Below are positions 51,392 to 60,973 of a stretch of 64,000 nucleotides of DNA, piece after piece. The notes under the pieces were generated by a model. That model saw only the letters and a list, made by a program, of their open reading frames with translations, did not search any database and was not told the DNA's origin. Source of the stretch: Urinicoccus timonensis (GTDB lineage Bacteria > Bacillota > Clostridia > Tissierellales > Peptoniphilaceae); the NCBI RefSeq assembly GCF_900232945.1, contig NZ_OCTU01000002.1:199689-263688 (forward strand), written 5' to 3'. The position numbers and the translations under genes are program-made. Position 1 is the first letter of the stretch, and each line of letters opens with the position of its first letter.

Positions 51392-51910
51392 ATGAAAATA
51401 CAGATAAAAAAAATGGTTTTTTTAGCCCTTTTAGTTTCTATGGGGGTGGCCTTGGGCTTTATTGAGTCCATGATCCCCCTGCCCCTGCCTCTGCCGGGAG
51501 CCCGACTGGGCTTATCCAACCTGGTGGTTTTAACCAGCCTCTTGGTTTTTGGCAACAAGGAGGGATTTATTGTGGCCTTTTTAAAGTCCCTGCTTTTAAT
51601 GCTGGTTACGGGAAATGTCATGGCCTTTTTCTACAGCGCTACAGGGTCCATCCTGTCCTGCTTGGCCATGATTGGGGCCATCCGTTGGATTATGCCTCGG
51701 ATTTCCTCTATCGGTGTCAGCTTGATTGGGGCCAGCTTCCACAACTTGGGCCAGGTCAGTGTGGCCTGCTTGATTGTGTCGAATTGGCGAATTTTTGCCT
51801 ACCTGCCCATGCTCCTCTTGCTGGGGATTTTTACAGGATTTTTTGTGGGACTGGGGTCCAATTTTATCGTGGACCAGATGAAAAGAAATAATATTGTCTT
51901 TAAGGAGTAG
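51392..51910 (+). CDS. Gx transporter family protein (heptaprenyl diphosphate synthase component I-type membrane protein)
   Basis: 172 residues, five or six membrane segments, ECF-S-like. PLPLPLPGARLGLSNLVVL is the family signature. Despite the old name the protein is a predicted transporter component; the substrate is unknown. Three bases after the NusG-II gene and two before maf. Confidence 0.82.
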   Translation: MKIQIKKMVFLALLVSMGVALGFIESMIPLPLPLPGARLGLSNLVVLTSLLVFGNKEGFIVAFLKSLLLMLVTGNVMAFFYSATGSILSCLAMIGAIRWIMPRISSIGVSLIGASFHNLGQVSVACLIVSNWRIFAYLPMLLLLGIFTGFFVGLGSNFIVDQMKRNNIVFKE

Positions 51911-51912
51911 AA

Positions 51913-52464
51913 ATGATTTTAGCCAGTGCTTCCCAGAGAAGAATTGATCTTTTAAAGAAATTTTCATACGACTTTACCGTTGAGGCGGCAGATATTGAAG
52001 AGAAAAAAGAGGGGAAGGACCCTCAAAGCCTGGTCATGGCCCTGGCCTATGAAAAGGCCCTGAAGGTGGCAAAAGACCATCCCCATGACTTGGTCCTAGG
52101 GGCAGATACCCTGGTTTTTGGTCAAGGTCGGGCCTATGGCAAGGCTCAAAACCGGGACCAAGCTCGGGAGTTTTTAAAGGACTTATCTGGTAAGACCCAC
52201 CAGGTCTATACGGGGTTTGCCCTGGTGAACCTGGACCAAAAGCTGAAAATCATTGACTATGACGTGACTTCTGTGACCTTTAAGGACCTGACAGACCAAG
52301 AACTAGAAGCCTACTTGGACTCTGGTGAATGGGAGGGCAAGGCCGGGGCCTATGCCATCCAAGCCGGGGCAGGAAATTTTGTCAAAGACCTTGACGGAGA
52401 CTTAAACAATGTCATTGGCCTACCCAGTAAGCTGTGTGATTATTTGGAGGACTTGGACCAATGA
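51913..52464 (+). CDS. maf: Maf family nucleoside triphosphate pyrophosphatase
   Basis: 183 residues. The substrate loop is ILASASQRRIDLLKKF (usual SxRR), then LGADTLVF with the catalytic aspartate and GKAGAYAIQ. Maf proteins remove modified or dTTP/UTP-type nucleotides and affect septum formation. Overlaps radC by four bases; maf-radC-mre is a classic order. Confidence 0.93.
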   Translation: MILASASQRRIDLLKKFSYDFTVEAADIEEKKEGKDPQSLVMALAYEKALKVAKDHPHDLVLGADTLVFGQGRAYGKAQNRDQAREFLKDLSGKTHQVYTGFALVNLDQKLKIIDYDVTSVTFKDLTDQELEAYLDSGEWEGKAGAYAIQAGAGNFVKDLDGDLNNVIGLPSKLCDYLEDLDQ

Positions 52465-53186
52465 CAGAATCCTATACCATCCTCAACCTGCCCCAGGAGG
52501 AAAGACCCCGGGAAAGACTCTTGACCTATGGGGCAGACAATCTAAGCAATGTGGAACTCATTGCCATCCTTCTAGGGTCTGGAACCCAAAAGGAATCGGC
52601 CCTTCGTCTGGCAGAAAAGATTTTAACCAAGTGCCAAGATATGCAGGGTCTAGACTCCCAAGCCGTATCGGGCCTATCCCAACTCAGCCGGATCAGCCTT
52701 AAGTCCCTAAAGGAAATCAAGGGGGTAGGAGATGCCAAGGCAGCCACTATTTTGGCAGCTATGGAGCTGGCCAAGAGGGTCAGTTTTAGTCAAGAGCCCA
52801 TCAAGTACAAGCTCAACAGCCCCTTAAAGGTGGCTGATTTTGTCTTGGGACAAATGAGTTGGGCCTCAGTGGAAGAATTTGTCCTCTTGTGCCTAAATAC
52901 AAAAAAGGAATTAATTTCTGTCCATAGGATGACCAAGGGGACCTTAAACTATACTGTGGTCCACCCCAGGGACGTCTTTAAGCACTGCCTGGACTGTGGG
53001 GCCCATAGTGTGATTTTAGTACATAACCATCCCTCAGGAGATGTGACGCCTTCCCAGGAAGACATCCATCTAACCCAACGCCTTAAGCAGGTTGGGGACC
53101 TGGTGGGGATACCTGTCGTTGACCACCTCATTGTAGGGGGTAAGGGATATTATAGTTTTTTAGAAGAGGGGAAATTGGTGGACTAG
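52461..53186 (+). CDS. radC: RadC family JAB1/MPN domain protein
   Basis: 241 residues. N-terminal helix-hairpin-helix (ISLKSLKEIKGVGDAKAATI) and C-terminal JAMM motif HNHPSGDVTPSQED with its metal ligands intact. Its biochemical role is unsettled despite the repair name. mreC follows after three bases, where mreB is normally found. Confidence 0.92.
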   Translation: MTESYTILNLPQEERPRERLLTYGADNLSNVELIAILLGSGTQKESALRLAEKILTKCQDMQGLDSQAVSGLSQLSRISLKSLKEIKGVGDAKAATILAAMELAKRVSFSQEPIKYKLNSPLKVADFVLGQMSWASVEEFVLLCLNTKKELISVHRMTKGTLNYTVVHPRDVFKHCLDCGAHSVILVHNHPSGDVTPSQEDIHLTQRLKQVGDLVGIPVVDHLIVGGKGYYSFLEEGKLVD

Positions 53187-53189
53187 GCC

Positions 53190-54026
53190 ATGGATAAATT
53201 AAAAAAATATCGACAAAGAGCCATCTTGCTTGGAATATCCGCAGTGCTTATTTTTTTACTGGGCTTTACCAATACTGGTAGGCTTAGTTTGCATGTCCTG
53301 GACCGCTTTTTACTAGATGTGACCCAACCCGTCCAAACGGGCCTGGCCAGAATAGGCCAAGGTTTGGGCCAAGGAGCCAGTACCCTGGTTCACCTGCCCA
53401 AGCTCTACAGGGAAAACAAGGCCCTGGAAAAAGAAGTGGCGGCCCTGGCAGATGAAAACCGTAAGCTCAACCAAATTATCGGCCAAACAGACTATCTAAG
53501 GGCAGCTTCTGAAGTAAAGAAGTCCACTGACTACAAATTGGTGGAAGCCCGGGTCATTGGCAAGGACCCCAGCAATTATTTTTCCAATTTTGAAATCAAC
53601 CGGGGCAAGAAGGACGGGATAAAAAAAGATGCCACAGTCCTTTTAGGAGTAGACGACCCCCAAGGCATCATTGCCCAAGGCCTGGTGGGCCGGGTGGTTG
53701 ATGTAGGGGACAACTGGGCCAAGGTCACGGCCATTATCAATGAAAACCAATCTGTGGCCTTTAAAAATATCCGTAACCAGGAGGGGGGAATCCTGGCCGG
53801 CAAGTCCGGTGACCTCCTTTGGGGCTATAGCTATGACGATGCGGCAGACATTGTGCCGGGAGACCGGCTCATTAGCTCCGGAGTGGGAGACCTTTACAAG
53901 GGGGATGTCTACCTGGGAACGGTGGACAAGGTCAAGAGGGATGAGGAAAAGATGATCCAGGAAATTAGCCTGAAACCTGCTGTGAACTTTAAAAAAATCT
54001 ACCAGGTTTTTGTGGTGGTGGACTAG
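53190..54026 (+). CDS. mreC: Rod shape-determining protein MreC
   Basis: 278 residues. One membrane segment (13-26), a coiled coil (about 70-97, ENKALEKEVAALADENRKL), then the double beta-barrel with ARVIGKDPSNYFSNFEINRG and GLVGRVVDVGDNWAKV. It links the cytosolic and outer parts of the elongation machinery. mreB is absent upstream. Confidence 0.93.
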   Translation: MDKLKKYRQRAILLGISAVLIFLLGFTNTGRLSLHVLDRFLLDVTQPVQTGLARIGQGLGQGASTLVHLPKLYRENKALEKEVAALADENRKLNQIIGQTDYLRAASEVKKSTDYKLVEARVIGKDPSNYFSNFEINRGKKDGIKKDATVLLGVDDPQGIIAQGLVGRVVDVGDNWAKVTAIINENQSVAFKNIRNQEGGILAGKSGDLLWGYSYDDAADIVPGDRLISSGVGDLYKGDVYLGTVDKVKRDEEKMIQEISLKPAVNFKKIYQVFVVVD

Positions 54027-54029
54027 GCC

Positions 54030-54518
54030 ATGGTTTTAGCAATTTTTATCTCCAGCCTAGTTTTTTTCCTAGACATTTCCCTTTTCCAACAAATTCCCCT
54101 CTTAAACCAGGTGAACTTCCTCCTTCTGGTCCTGGTGGCTTTGGCCTACCAACCCTCCCGGGTCAAACCCGTCTACCTGGGTCTCTACCTGGGCTTTCTC
54201 TATGACCTGTGTTTTTTAGACAGTTTTGGCTTTTACATGCTGTCTTTTTTCGCCACGGGTTTTTTCATCCAAAGCCTGATTTCCTATTTCAATAGTAATA
54301 GCTTTGTCTCTGCAATTTTGACAGGGATTTTTAGCTTTTTATTCTACCAATTATTTACCGGGATCTTTCACCAGCTGCTGGGAACTGGCCTGGCAACAGA
54401 AATGGTCCTAAGGCAAAGTGTCAACCTCCGACTCTTGGTCCAAGGAGGCCTACAGGGACTTATTTTTATCTTTTTAAACCGCTACAAGGGGGGAAAGTAT
54501 GATTCGTTATTGGATTGA
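54030..54518 (+). CDS. mreD: Rod shape-determining protein MreD
   Basis: 162 residues, five membrane segments; RVKPVYLGLYLGFLYDLCF is the conserved region. Same TAGGCCATGG junction as before mreC. Overlaps the PBP2 gene by 20 bases. Confidence 0.88.
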   Translation: MVLAIFISSLVFFLDISLFQQIPLLNQVNFLLLVLVALAYQPSRVKPVYLGLYLGFLYDLCFLDSFGFYMLSFFATGFFIQSLISYFNSNSFVSAILTGIFSFLFYQLFTGIFHQLLGTGLATEMVLRQSVNLRLLVQGGLQGLIFIFLNRYKGGKYDSLLD

Positions 54519-57500
54519 AAAACTCGATAAAATCAACCGCTTTCGCTTTTTTGGCCTTGCAGTGGCCCTGTTTTTTATCCTCTTAATGGGCCGGCTCTTC
54601 CAGTTGACCATCCTCCAAGGTAACCACTGGCGGGAGGTTTCGGAAAATAAAAGGGCCAAGGACCTGGTCCTGACTGCCCCTAGGGGGGAAATCCGGGACC
54701 GAAACGGCCTTTTAATTGCAGGCAACAAGCCAGTTTACACTGTAGAATTAAGAAAAGACGAATTGGACAAGCTGGACCGGGAAGAAAAAAACCGGGATTT
54801 TTATAAGCTGGTCCACTTTTTAGAAGAAGATGGGGCCAATGTCGTAGACGACTTCCCCCTGATTATCAATGATATCGACTTCAAGTCCGTCCAGGAAGAA
54901 GTTTCCATCAAGGAAAGTGCCATGGAAGTTTTCATTGCCAAGATTTTAGACAATGACCTCTTGCCAGACTTGGTGGACCAAACCATGCAGGTGGATTCTC
55001 TAGGTCAAGTTGAGACCTTTTTCATGGCCCGGGAATGCCTAAGGGCCCTGGGACAGGGCCAAGCTCCTGTGAACTACAGCCTAAATGGCTTTGCCTTCAC
55101 CAGCCAAGAAGACCAGGTTGACTGGCTTCAAAAAAACCACCTGGATCCCAAGTTGACAGCCAAGGAGGCCTTGGTGACCCTCTTAAGAGAAAATCCCACG
55201 GCCCTGAAAAAAGTCCTATCCAATGCCCAGGCCCGAAAGCTGGCCTTTGACCTGGTTTCTTCCAAGGGACTGGCAGAGCCCTTGACCCTAAAGCCCTATG
55301 CCAATAAATTTGACAAGGACTACAAGAAATCCAAGATGGCCTGGATGGACTCCTATCCAGAAATCACCCTCCAATCCTCAGCCAAGGAAGACTTCCTAAC
55401 GATTTTTAAGGACAAGGGAGCCGGGGGGTTGGCCTTTAAAAAGAGCCTGGAGGAAAAAGACATCCAGGCAAAAAAAGACCTGGTTAAGGTCCTAAACAAG
55501 CAGGGCCCGGAAAAGATTAAATTAGAGCCTGAAAATAAGGAAGGGGTCTACCGGGACAAGGACGGGAAGAATGCCCGGGACTATGTCTCCCAAAAACTCA
55601 TGGACCTCAATATCTTGGAGGCCTGGTTGGAAGAAGACCCTGTCCGGAACCTGGCCCAGGGAATCTTGATTGACCAGGGCATCTATACGGGAATTTCCAT
55701 TGCCGACGGAGGTTATAATTATGTCAGCCTTAAAAACAAGGAAGACTTTTACCAGGCCTCCAAGGTGGACCTGGAAGTCCCGGACCAAGAAGCCTTCCAA
55801 GGCCTAAGAGACAAGTATGACCTATCGCCCAAGCTGAGTCCCTACGATGCTCGGGGGATTTTAAACCTCTACTATGAATTAAATAAACAAGGCAACCTGG
55901 CCTACCTGCCCATTATTGTGGCCTACAAGATCCAGGACCAAACGGTGGCCCAAATTAGCGAAAACTTCTCTGAAAATCCTGGCATTGCCGTTGCCTCCAA
56001 ACCCATCCGGTCCTACCCCCTGGGTAAGACTGCAGCCCATGTCTTGGGCTATTTGGGAAAGATTTCTTCCGAAGAAGATATCAAGAAATATACCAAAAAA
56101 GGCTATGAGCGGGATGCCATTATCGGCAAGACCGGCATTGAAGAAAGTTTTGAATCCTACCTCCATGGGAAAAATGGCCGGCAAAGAGTCCAAGTAGACG
56201 CCAAGGGAAATACCACAGCCGTCTTGGACGAAAGGGCCCCTGTGGCAGGAAAGAATGTCTACCTGTCCATTGACTTGAACCTGCAAAAAAAAGCTGAGGA
56301 AGTCTTGGCCCAGTCCCTCTACCTCATCCAAAGGGGGGGAGTTTACGAAAGCCAATGGGGCAACTTCCCCTTCCTGGCTTCCAGGGAAAAGGGCAGGCCC
56401 TATGTCCATGCCACTTCTGGTGCCGTCATGGCCGTAGATGTAAAAACAGGGAAGATTCTCTGCATGGCCAACTTCCCATCCTATGACCCCAACCTCTTTG
56501 CCACGGGGATCTCCAGTGTGGACTGGGAGTCCCTAATCCCCCTGGAGGAAAAAAATCCCCTGGCAGCCAGACCCCTCTACAACATCCCCTTCCAAACTGC
56601 CGTCCAACCCGGTTCCATCTTTAAGATGGTCACGGCCCTGGCAGCCATGGAAAAGGGTCTGGACCCTGAAATGACCATCCAAGATGGGGGCTATGTAGAT
56701 GTGGGAGGGTCAGTCTTTGGTTGCTGGCTTTGGAACCAATCCAAGCAAACCCACGGGGCTGAAAGCCTCAAGGATGCCATCCGGGATTCTTGTAACTACT
56801 ACTTTTATTCCCTAGCTCTGGGAGAGGACCAAAGAAGAGGCAAGAGCCTTCCCCTGCAAATTGATGAAAAGGAAATTAAGACCATGGCCGAAAAATTCGG
56901 TCTGGGGAAAAAGACTGGGATGGAAATTACCATGCCTGCAGAGGCCAGGGGAACCCTACCAGACCCTAAGCAGAAAAAAGAAACCATGAAGCAGCTTCTT
57001 AGAAACCTTTTAAATCGGGTTTTGAAGGAAGCCAGCAATGAAGTCTTAACAGAAGAAAAACAGGCTGAAGCCAGCAAGGCCCTGGTGGACCTTATGGACA
57101 AGAGCCAGGCCCCCAGCCGGCAAGAAGTGGTAACCCTTTTAGAAAGCTTTAACATTGACCCCAACCACTATTTGAAGAAAGAAAAAAGACCCCTGGTGGA
57201 CTATATGGTGTCAGACTACTACAACCAGGCCAATTGGAACCTGGCCGATACCATGAACATCACCATTGGTCAGGGGGCCAATTCCTATACCCTGGCCCAA
57301 ATGACCCGTTATGCCATGGCCCTGGCCAATGGGGGTAAACTCTACCCCTTGAGCCTGGTCCAAGAGGTCAAGGACGAAAACAATGCCTACTCCCTTTACA
57401 AGCCCAAGGCCAAGGGAGAACAAATTAAATTAAACCGGCCAGAAAGCATCCAAGAAGTAACCAAGGGGATGCAACTGGCTGCCCTGGCAGGGGGGAATGA

Positions 57501-57783
57501 CCGGTGTTACAAGGACTTTCCTGTGGAAGTGGCCATTAAGACCGGAACGGCTGAAAGGGCCGGAGTCAACCCCTATACTGGAGAAAGCTACGATTCTTTT
57601 TCCTGGCAAATAGGTTTTGCTCCCTACAAGGATCCGGAAATTGCTGTGGCAGCTGTCCTCTTCCAAGGAGGATCTGGTATGAACTGTGGCCCCATCCTAA
57701 GAGGGGTCATGGCAGAATACTTTGGCTTGAACAAGCAAGTTGTTACAGAAACCCTCCCTATTGAAAACCAATTAACTCCCTAG
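54499..57783 (+). CDS. mrdA: Penicillin-binding protein 2 (class B transpeptidase), enlarged
   Basis: 1094 residues against roughly 600-750 in most PBP2. One membrane segment lies at 17-37, followed by the dimerisation-domain start APRGEIRDRNGLLIAGN. The active site is intact: S706-IF-K709, S764-C-N766 and K1014-T-G. About 350 extra residues, charged and helical, precede the transpeptidase domain (about 100-480). A second helical insertion of about 90 residues (about 840-920) lies between SxN and KTG. It cross-links peptidoglycan with MreC/MreD. No rodA is next to it. Confidence 0.93.
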   Translation: MIRYWIEKLDKINRFRFFGLAVALFFILLMGRLFQLTILQGNHWREVSENKRAKDLVLTAPRGEIRDRNGLLIAGNKPVYTVELRKDELDKLDREEKNRDFYKLVHFLEEDGANVVDDFPLIINDIDFKSVQEEVSIKESAMEVFIAKILDNDLLPDLVDQTMQVDSLGQVETFFMARECLRALGQGQAPVNYSLNGFAFTSQEDQVDWLQKNHLDPKLTAKEALVTLLRENPTALKKVLSNAQARKLAFDLVSSKGLAEPLTLKPYANKFDKDYKKSKMAWMDSYPEITLQSSAKEDFLTIFKDKGAGGLAFKKSLEEKDIQAKKDLVKVLNKQGPEKIKLEPENKEGVYRDKDGKNARDYVSQKLMDLNILEAWLEEDPVRNLAQGILIDQGIYTGISIADGGYNYVSLKNKEDFYQASKVDLEVPDQEAFQGLRDKYDLSPKLSPYDARGILNLYYELNKQGNLAYLPIIVAYKIQDQTVAQISENFSENPGIAVASKPIRSYPLGKTAAHVLGYLGKISSEEDIKKYTKKGYERDAIIGKTGIEESFESYLHGKNGRQRVQVDAKGNTTAVLDERAPVAGKNVYLSIDLNLQKKAEEVLAQSLYLIQRGGVYESQWGNFPFLASREKGRPYVHATSGAVMAVDVKTGKILCMANFPSYDPNLFATGISSVDWESLIPLEEKNPLAARPLYNIPFQTAVQPGSIFKMVTALAAMEKGLDPEMTIQDGGYVDVGGSVFGCWLWNQSKQTHGAESLKDAIRDSCNYYFYSLALGEDQRRGKSLPLQIDEKEIKTMAEKFGLGKKTGMEITMPAEARGTLPDPKQKKETMKQLLRNLLNRVLKEASNEVLTEEKQAEASKALVDLMDKSQAPSRQEVVTLLESFNIDPNHYLKKEKRPLVDYMVSDYYNQANWNLADTMNITIGQGANSYTLAQMTRYAMALANGGKLYPLSLVQEVKDENNAYSLYKPKAKGEQIKLNRPESIQEVTKGMQLAALAGGNDRCYKDFPVEVAIKTGTAERAGVNPYTGESYDSFSWQIGFAPYKDPEIAVAAVLFQGGSGMNCGPILRGVMAEYFGLNKQVVTETLPIENQLTP

Positions 57784-57794
57784 AAAGGAAGCAC

Positions 57795-58481
57795 ATGAAA
57801 ACAATCATTATAGGAGCAAAAGGAGGGGTGGGATCCACCTCTTTTGCTCTTCTATTAGCAAAAACCATCCAAAAGTCCATCTATGTCAGCTTGAATTTTG
57901 GCCGAAAAGACGCCTCGGCCAGTCTGGACTTGCCCTCTCCCATCTACGACCTCTATGACGCCTGCAACCGAGGCGCCCTCTTAGAGGACTGTATCCTTAA
58001 AGGAGAAGGGGTCCATCTCTTGGAAGGGCCCCTTTTAAAGAAGAGGGAGGACCTGGACCTGGAGGGCTTGAAAAAAGTCCTGGACCAATTGGAAGAGACC
58101 TATGACCACATCTTCCTGGACCTGGGTCCCAGCTGGAAGGACCTGGAGGACCTTTTGGAGCCAGAGGAAGTCTACTTTCTCTCATCTCCTGACCGGGCTG
58201 GACTTTATGCCATGGATCAGGTAAAATTGAACAACCGTCTTTGGGGGCAGGGGGCGACCTTTGTCTTTACTTGCGTAAAAGACCCCAAGAAGCTCCTGGA
58301 AAAAATAGACCAGGAGGGTCTTTCTTTTGACCCAGTCAAAACTCTTCCCAGACTGGATGGCCCAGAAGAGGGCCAGGCCTTTTTCTACCCCCAAGACTTT
58401 GCAAAAATATACACAGACCAGGCTTGTATGGACCCTGGAGTCCAGAAAAAAAGCCTGTGGAATCGACTTTTAAGGGGGTAG
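57795..58481 (+). CDS. MinD/ParA-like ATPase with degenerate P-loop
   Basis: 228 residues. The deviant Walker A motif reads GAKGGVGSTS (residues 7-16): the signature lysine K9 is kept but the P-loop lysine is serine at position 14. Walker B-like HIFLDLGPS lies near residue 100. There is no C-terminal amphipathic membrane helix of the MinD kind. minD often stands after the PBP2 gene in this cluster, so it may be a decayed or repurposed MinD; CpaE/TadZ-like proteins show similar P-loop changes. AAAGGAAG precedes the ATG. Confidence 0.75.
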   Translation: MKTIIIGAKGGVGSTSFALLLAKTIQKSIYVSLNFGRKDASASLDLPSPIYDLYDACNRGALLEDCILKGEGVHLLEGPLLKKREDLDLEGLKKVLDQLEETYDHIFLDLGPSWKDLEDLLEPEEVYFLSSPDRAGLYAMDQVKLNNRLWGQGATFVFTCVKDPKKLLEKIDQEGLSFDPVKTLPRLDGPEEGQAFFYPQDFAKIYTDQACMDPGVQKKSLWNRLLRG

Positions 58482-58482
58482 T

Positions 58483-60330
58483 ATGGATTTAAGAAAATTA
58501 GATGCAGCCTTGAAAAAGGTGGAAAAGCCCGCCCGCTATATTGGTGGGGAACTGGGGGCCGTGGTCAAGAATGCGGACCAGGTCAAGGTCCGTTTTGCCT
58601 TTGCCTTTCCCGACCTCTATGAAATCGGCATGAGCCACCTGGGCCTGCAAATCCTCTATGGGATTTTAAACGACCAAGAAGACATAGCCTGTGAGCGGGT
58701 TTTCGCTCCCTGGTTTGACATGGAAGAGCAGATGCGGACCTTGGGAATTCCCCTCTATAGTTTGGAGACCAAGACCCCCATCAAGGACTTTGACTTTTTG
58801 GGCTTTACCCTCCAATATGAATTGTCCTTTACTAATATTTTGAACATGCTGGACCTGGCTGGGTTGGAAGTCTATGCCAAGGACCGGAAGGAAGGCCCCA
58901 TTATCCTTGCTGGAGGTCCTGTAGCCTATACACCAGAACCCCTGGCAGACTTTATCGACCTCTTTATCTTGGGAGAGGGGGAGGAAGTCAACCTAGAACT
59001 CATCCGCCTCTACCAAAAGATCAAGGACCAGGGTGGGACCAAGGACGACTTTCTCTTGGCTGCCGGCAAGATCAAGGGCATCTATGTCCCCAAATTCTAC
59101 CGGGAAGTCTACAAGGAAGACGGGACCATTTCCCACAGGGAAGTCCTGGCTGACCTTCCGGAAGTCATTGAAAAACGCAAGGTGGACCAGGTGGACCAAA
59201 TGGCCCAAAACAGGAAGCAAATTGTCCCCTTTATTGAAACCGTCCACGACCGGGTGGTCTTGGAGATGTTCCGGGGTTGTACCCATGGTTGTCGTTTTTG
59301 CCAGGCCGGGATGATCTACCGGCCCATCCGAGAAAAGTCCAAGGAAAACCTCCTGGACCAAGCCCGGAGACTCATTGACCAAACAGGCTACCGAGAAATT
59401 TCCCTGTCCTCCCTAAGTTCTTGCGACTACCGGGACCTTCTGCCCTTGATCCAAGACCTCATGGAAGAATTTAAGGACCAAAGGGTGGCCATGAGCCTGC
59501 CCTCCCTCCGGCTAGACACCTTTTTTGTCGACGTCTTAAAGGAAATTGAAAAAGTGAAAAAAACCGGTCTGACCTTTGCACCGGAGGCAGGGAGCCAAAG
59601 ACTCAGGGATGTCATCAACAAGAATGTCAGCCAAGAAGACCTTTTGGCTGTCTGTCAAGACGTCTTTAAGGAGGGCTGGTCCAAGATTAAGCTCTACTTT
59701 ATGATTGGCCTGCCCACAGAAGAAGAGGAGGACCTTTTGGGAATCCTCCAACTGGCAGAAATGGTCAAAGATGCCTTTTTCAACCGGCCCAAGGAAGAAA
59801 TCAAGGGAAACTTTACCGTTACGGCCTCGGCCTCATGCTTTGTCCCCAAGGCCTTTACCCCCTTCCAATGGTTTGGCCAAAATACCAAGGAAGACTTTTT
59901 GCAAAAGGCCTACTTTATCAAGGAAAGGGTCAAGGATCCCAAAATCCGCTTCCGCTACCACGATCCGGCCACATCTGTTTGTGAGGCTGTCCTGGCCCGG
60001 GGAGACCGTCGGACGGGAAAACTCCTCTACAGGCTCTTTGAACTGGGAGCCAGGTTTGACGGTTGGACCGATGGTTTCAAGGAAGACCTTTGGATCCAGG
60101 CCATGGAAGATACGGGAATTTCCCCGGACTTTTATGCCTATAGGGAAAGACCCCTGGACGAGGTCCTGCCCTGGGACTTTATTGACATTGGCGTGACCAA
60201 GGCATATTTAAAGAAAGAATACCAAAAGGCCCTTGAGGGCCAAACCACCCTGGACTGCCGGAAGGGCTGTCATGGATGTGGGATTAAAAATTGTTCGATG
60301 TGGGAGGACTTTCATGCAGGTACGTGCTGA
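58483..60330 (+). CDS. B12-binding domain/radical SAM protein, TIGR03960 family
   Basis: 615 residues. The N-terminal half has a B12-binding-like Rossmann part (FAFPDLYEIGMSHLGLQIL). The radical SAM cluster motif is CTHGCRFCQAG near residue 265. The last 25 residues carry a second cysteine group, CRKGCHGCGIKNC. This family is regularly paired with the DUF2344 protein and RNase E/G, as here; the reaction is unknown. Confidence 0.88.
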   Translation: MDLRKLDAALKKVEKPARYIGGELGAVVKNADQVKVRFAFAFPDLYEIGMSHLGLQILYGILNDQEDIACERVFAPWFDMEEQMRTLGIPLYSLETKTPIKDFDFLGFTLQYELSFTNILNMLDLAGLEVYAKDRKEGPIILAGGPVAYTPEPLADFIDLFILGEGEEVNLELIRLYQKIKDQGGTKDDFLLAAGKIKGIYVPKFYREVYKEDGTISHREVLADLPEVIEKRKVDQVDQMAQNRKQIVPFIETVHDRVVLEMFRGCTHGCRFCQAGMIYRPIREKSKENLLDQARRLIDQTGYREISLSSLSSCDYRDLLPLIQDLMEEFKDQRVAMSLPSLRLDTFFVDVLKEIEKVKKTGLTFAPEAGSQRLRDVINKNVSQEDLLAVCQDVFKEGWSKIKLYFMIGLPTEEEEDLLGILQLAEMVKDAFFNRPKEEIKGNFTVTASASCFVPKAFTPFQWFGQNTKEDFLQKAYFIKERVKDPKIRFRYHDPATSVCEAVLARGDRRTGKLLYRLFELGARFDGWTDGFKEDLWIQAMEDTGISPDFYAYRERPLDEVLPWDFIDIGVTKAYLKKEYQKALEGQTTLDCRKGCHGCGIKNCSMWEDFHAGTC

Positions 60331-60973
60331 ATATACAAAACTAGGAATGATCCGTTACATTAGCCACCTGGACCTGGTCCGGCTCTTTGAACGGGCCATT
60401 GAACGGGCCAAGATTCCCGTGATCTACTCCGAGGGCTTCAACCCCCATCCCAAGTTTACCCTGGGCAACCCCCTATCCCTGGGGGTGGAGAGCCAAAGTG
60501 AATTTATGGATATCCAGGTTGAAGATGGCTATCCCTTGGAGGAAATGAAAGACCGGCTAAACCGGGAATTGCCTCAAGGGGTGACCATTAAAGAAGTCTT
60601 TGCCGACTTTGATAAGACGGCCATCCAACAGAGGATCCAGGCCTGTCTCTATGCCTTTGACTTAGGAGATGACAAGCTGGACCTGGCCCAGGCCTTTAAG
60701 GACCTGGACAAGCTTATGATCCAAAGACGGAGAAAGCGGGGCCGGAAGAAAATTTTAGTAGAAGAAGATGCCTATGATCTGGTGGAAGAAATTTGGCAGG
60801 AGGGCCCCATCCTCTACGGGAAATTTTCCAGTAGGGAGGGGGCAACCCTAAGACCCGACCTCTTTCTAAAGGCTATGAAAGAATCCCTGGGCCTAGACTG
60901 GGACATGGATGAAATTGGCGTAAAAAGGGTGACCAACTATGATGAAAACGGACAAGTCTTTCACGGAAGATAA
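60314..60973 (+). CDS. TIGR03936 family radical SAM-associated protein (DUF2344)
   Basis: 219 residues from the ATG at 60314, which has GGGAGG six bases upstream. VRAEYTKLGMIRYISHLDLV and YSEGFNPHPKFTLGNPLSLG are the DUF2344 signatures. It overlaps the radical SAM gene by 17 bases and the RNase gene by 35. The partner role is inferred only from gene order. Confidence 0.88.
   Translation: MQVRAEYTKLGMIRYISHLDLVRLFERAIERAKIPVIYSEGFNPHPKFTLGNPLSLGVESQSEFMDIQVEDGYPLEEMKDRLNRELPQGVTIKEVFADFDKTAIQQRIQACLYAFDLGDDKLDLAQAFKDLDKLMIQRRRKRGRKKILVEEDAYDLVEEIWQEGPILYGKFSSREGATLRPDLFLKAMKESLGLDWDMDEIGVKRVTNYDENGQVFHGR

Noticed and set aside
57795..58481. Functional MinD of a Min system
   Set aside because: The P-loop lysine, the membrane helix and the minC partner are all missing, so a plain MinD call is not supported.
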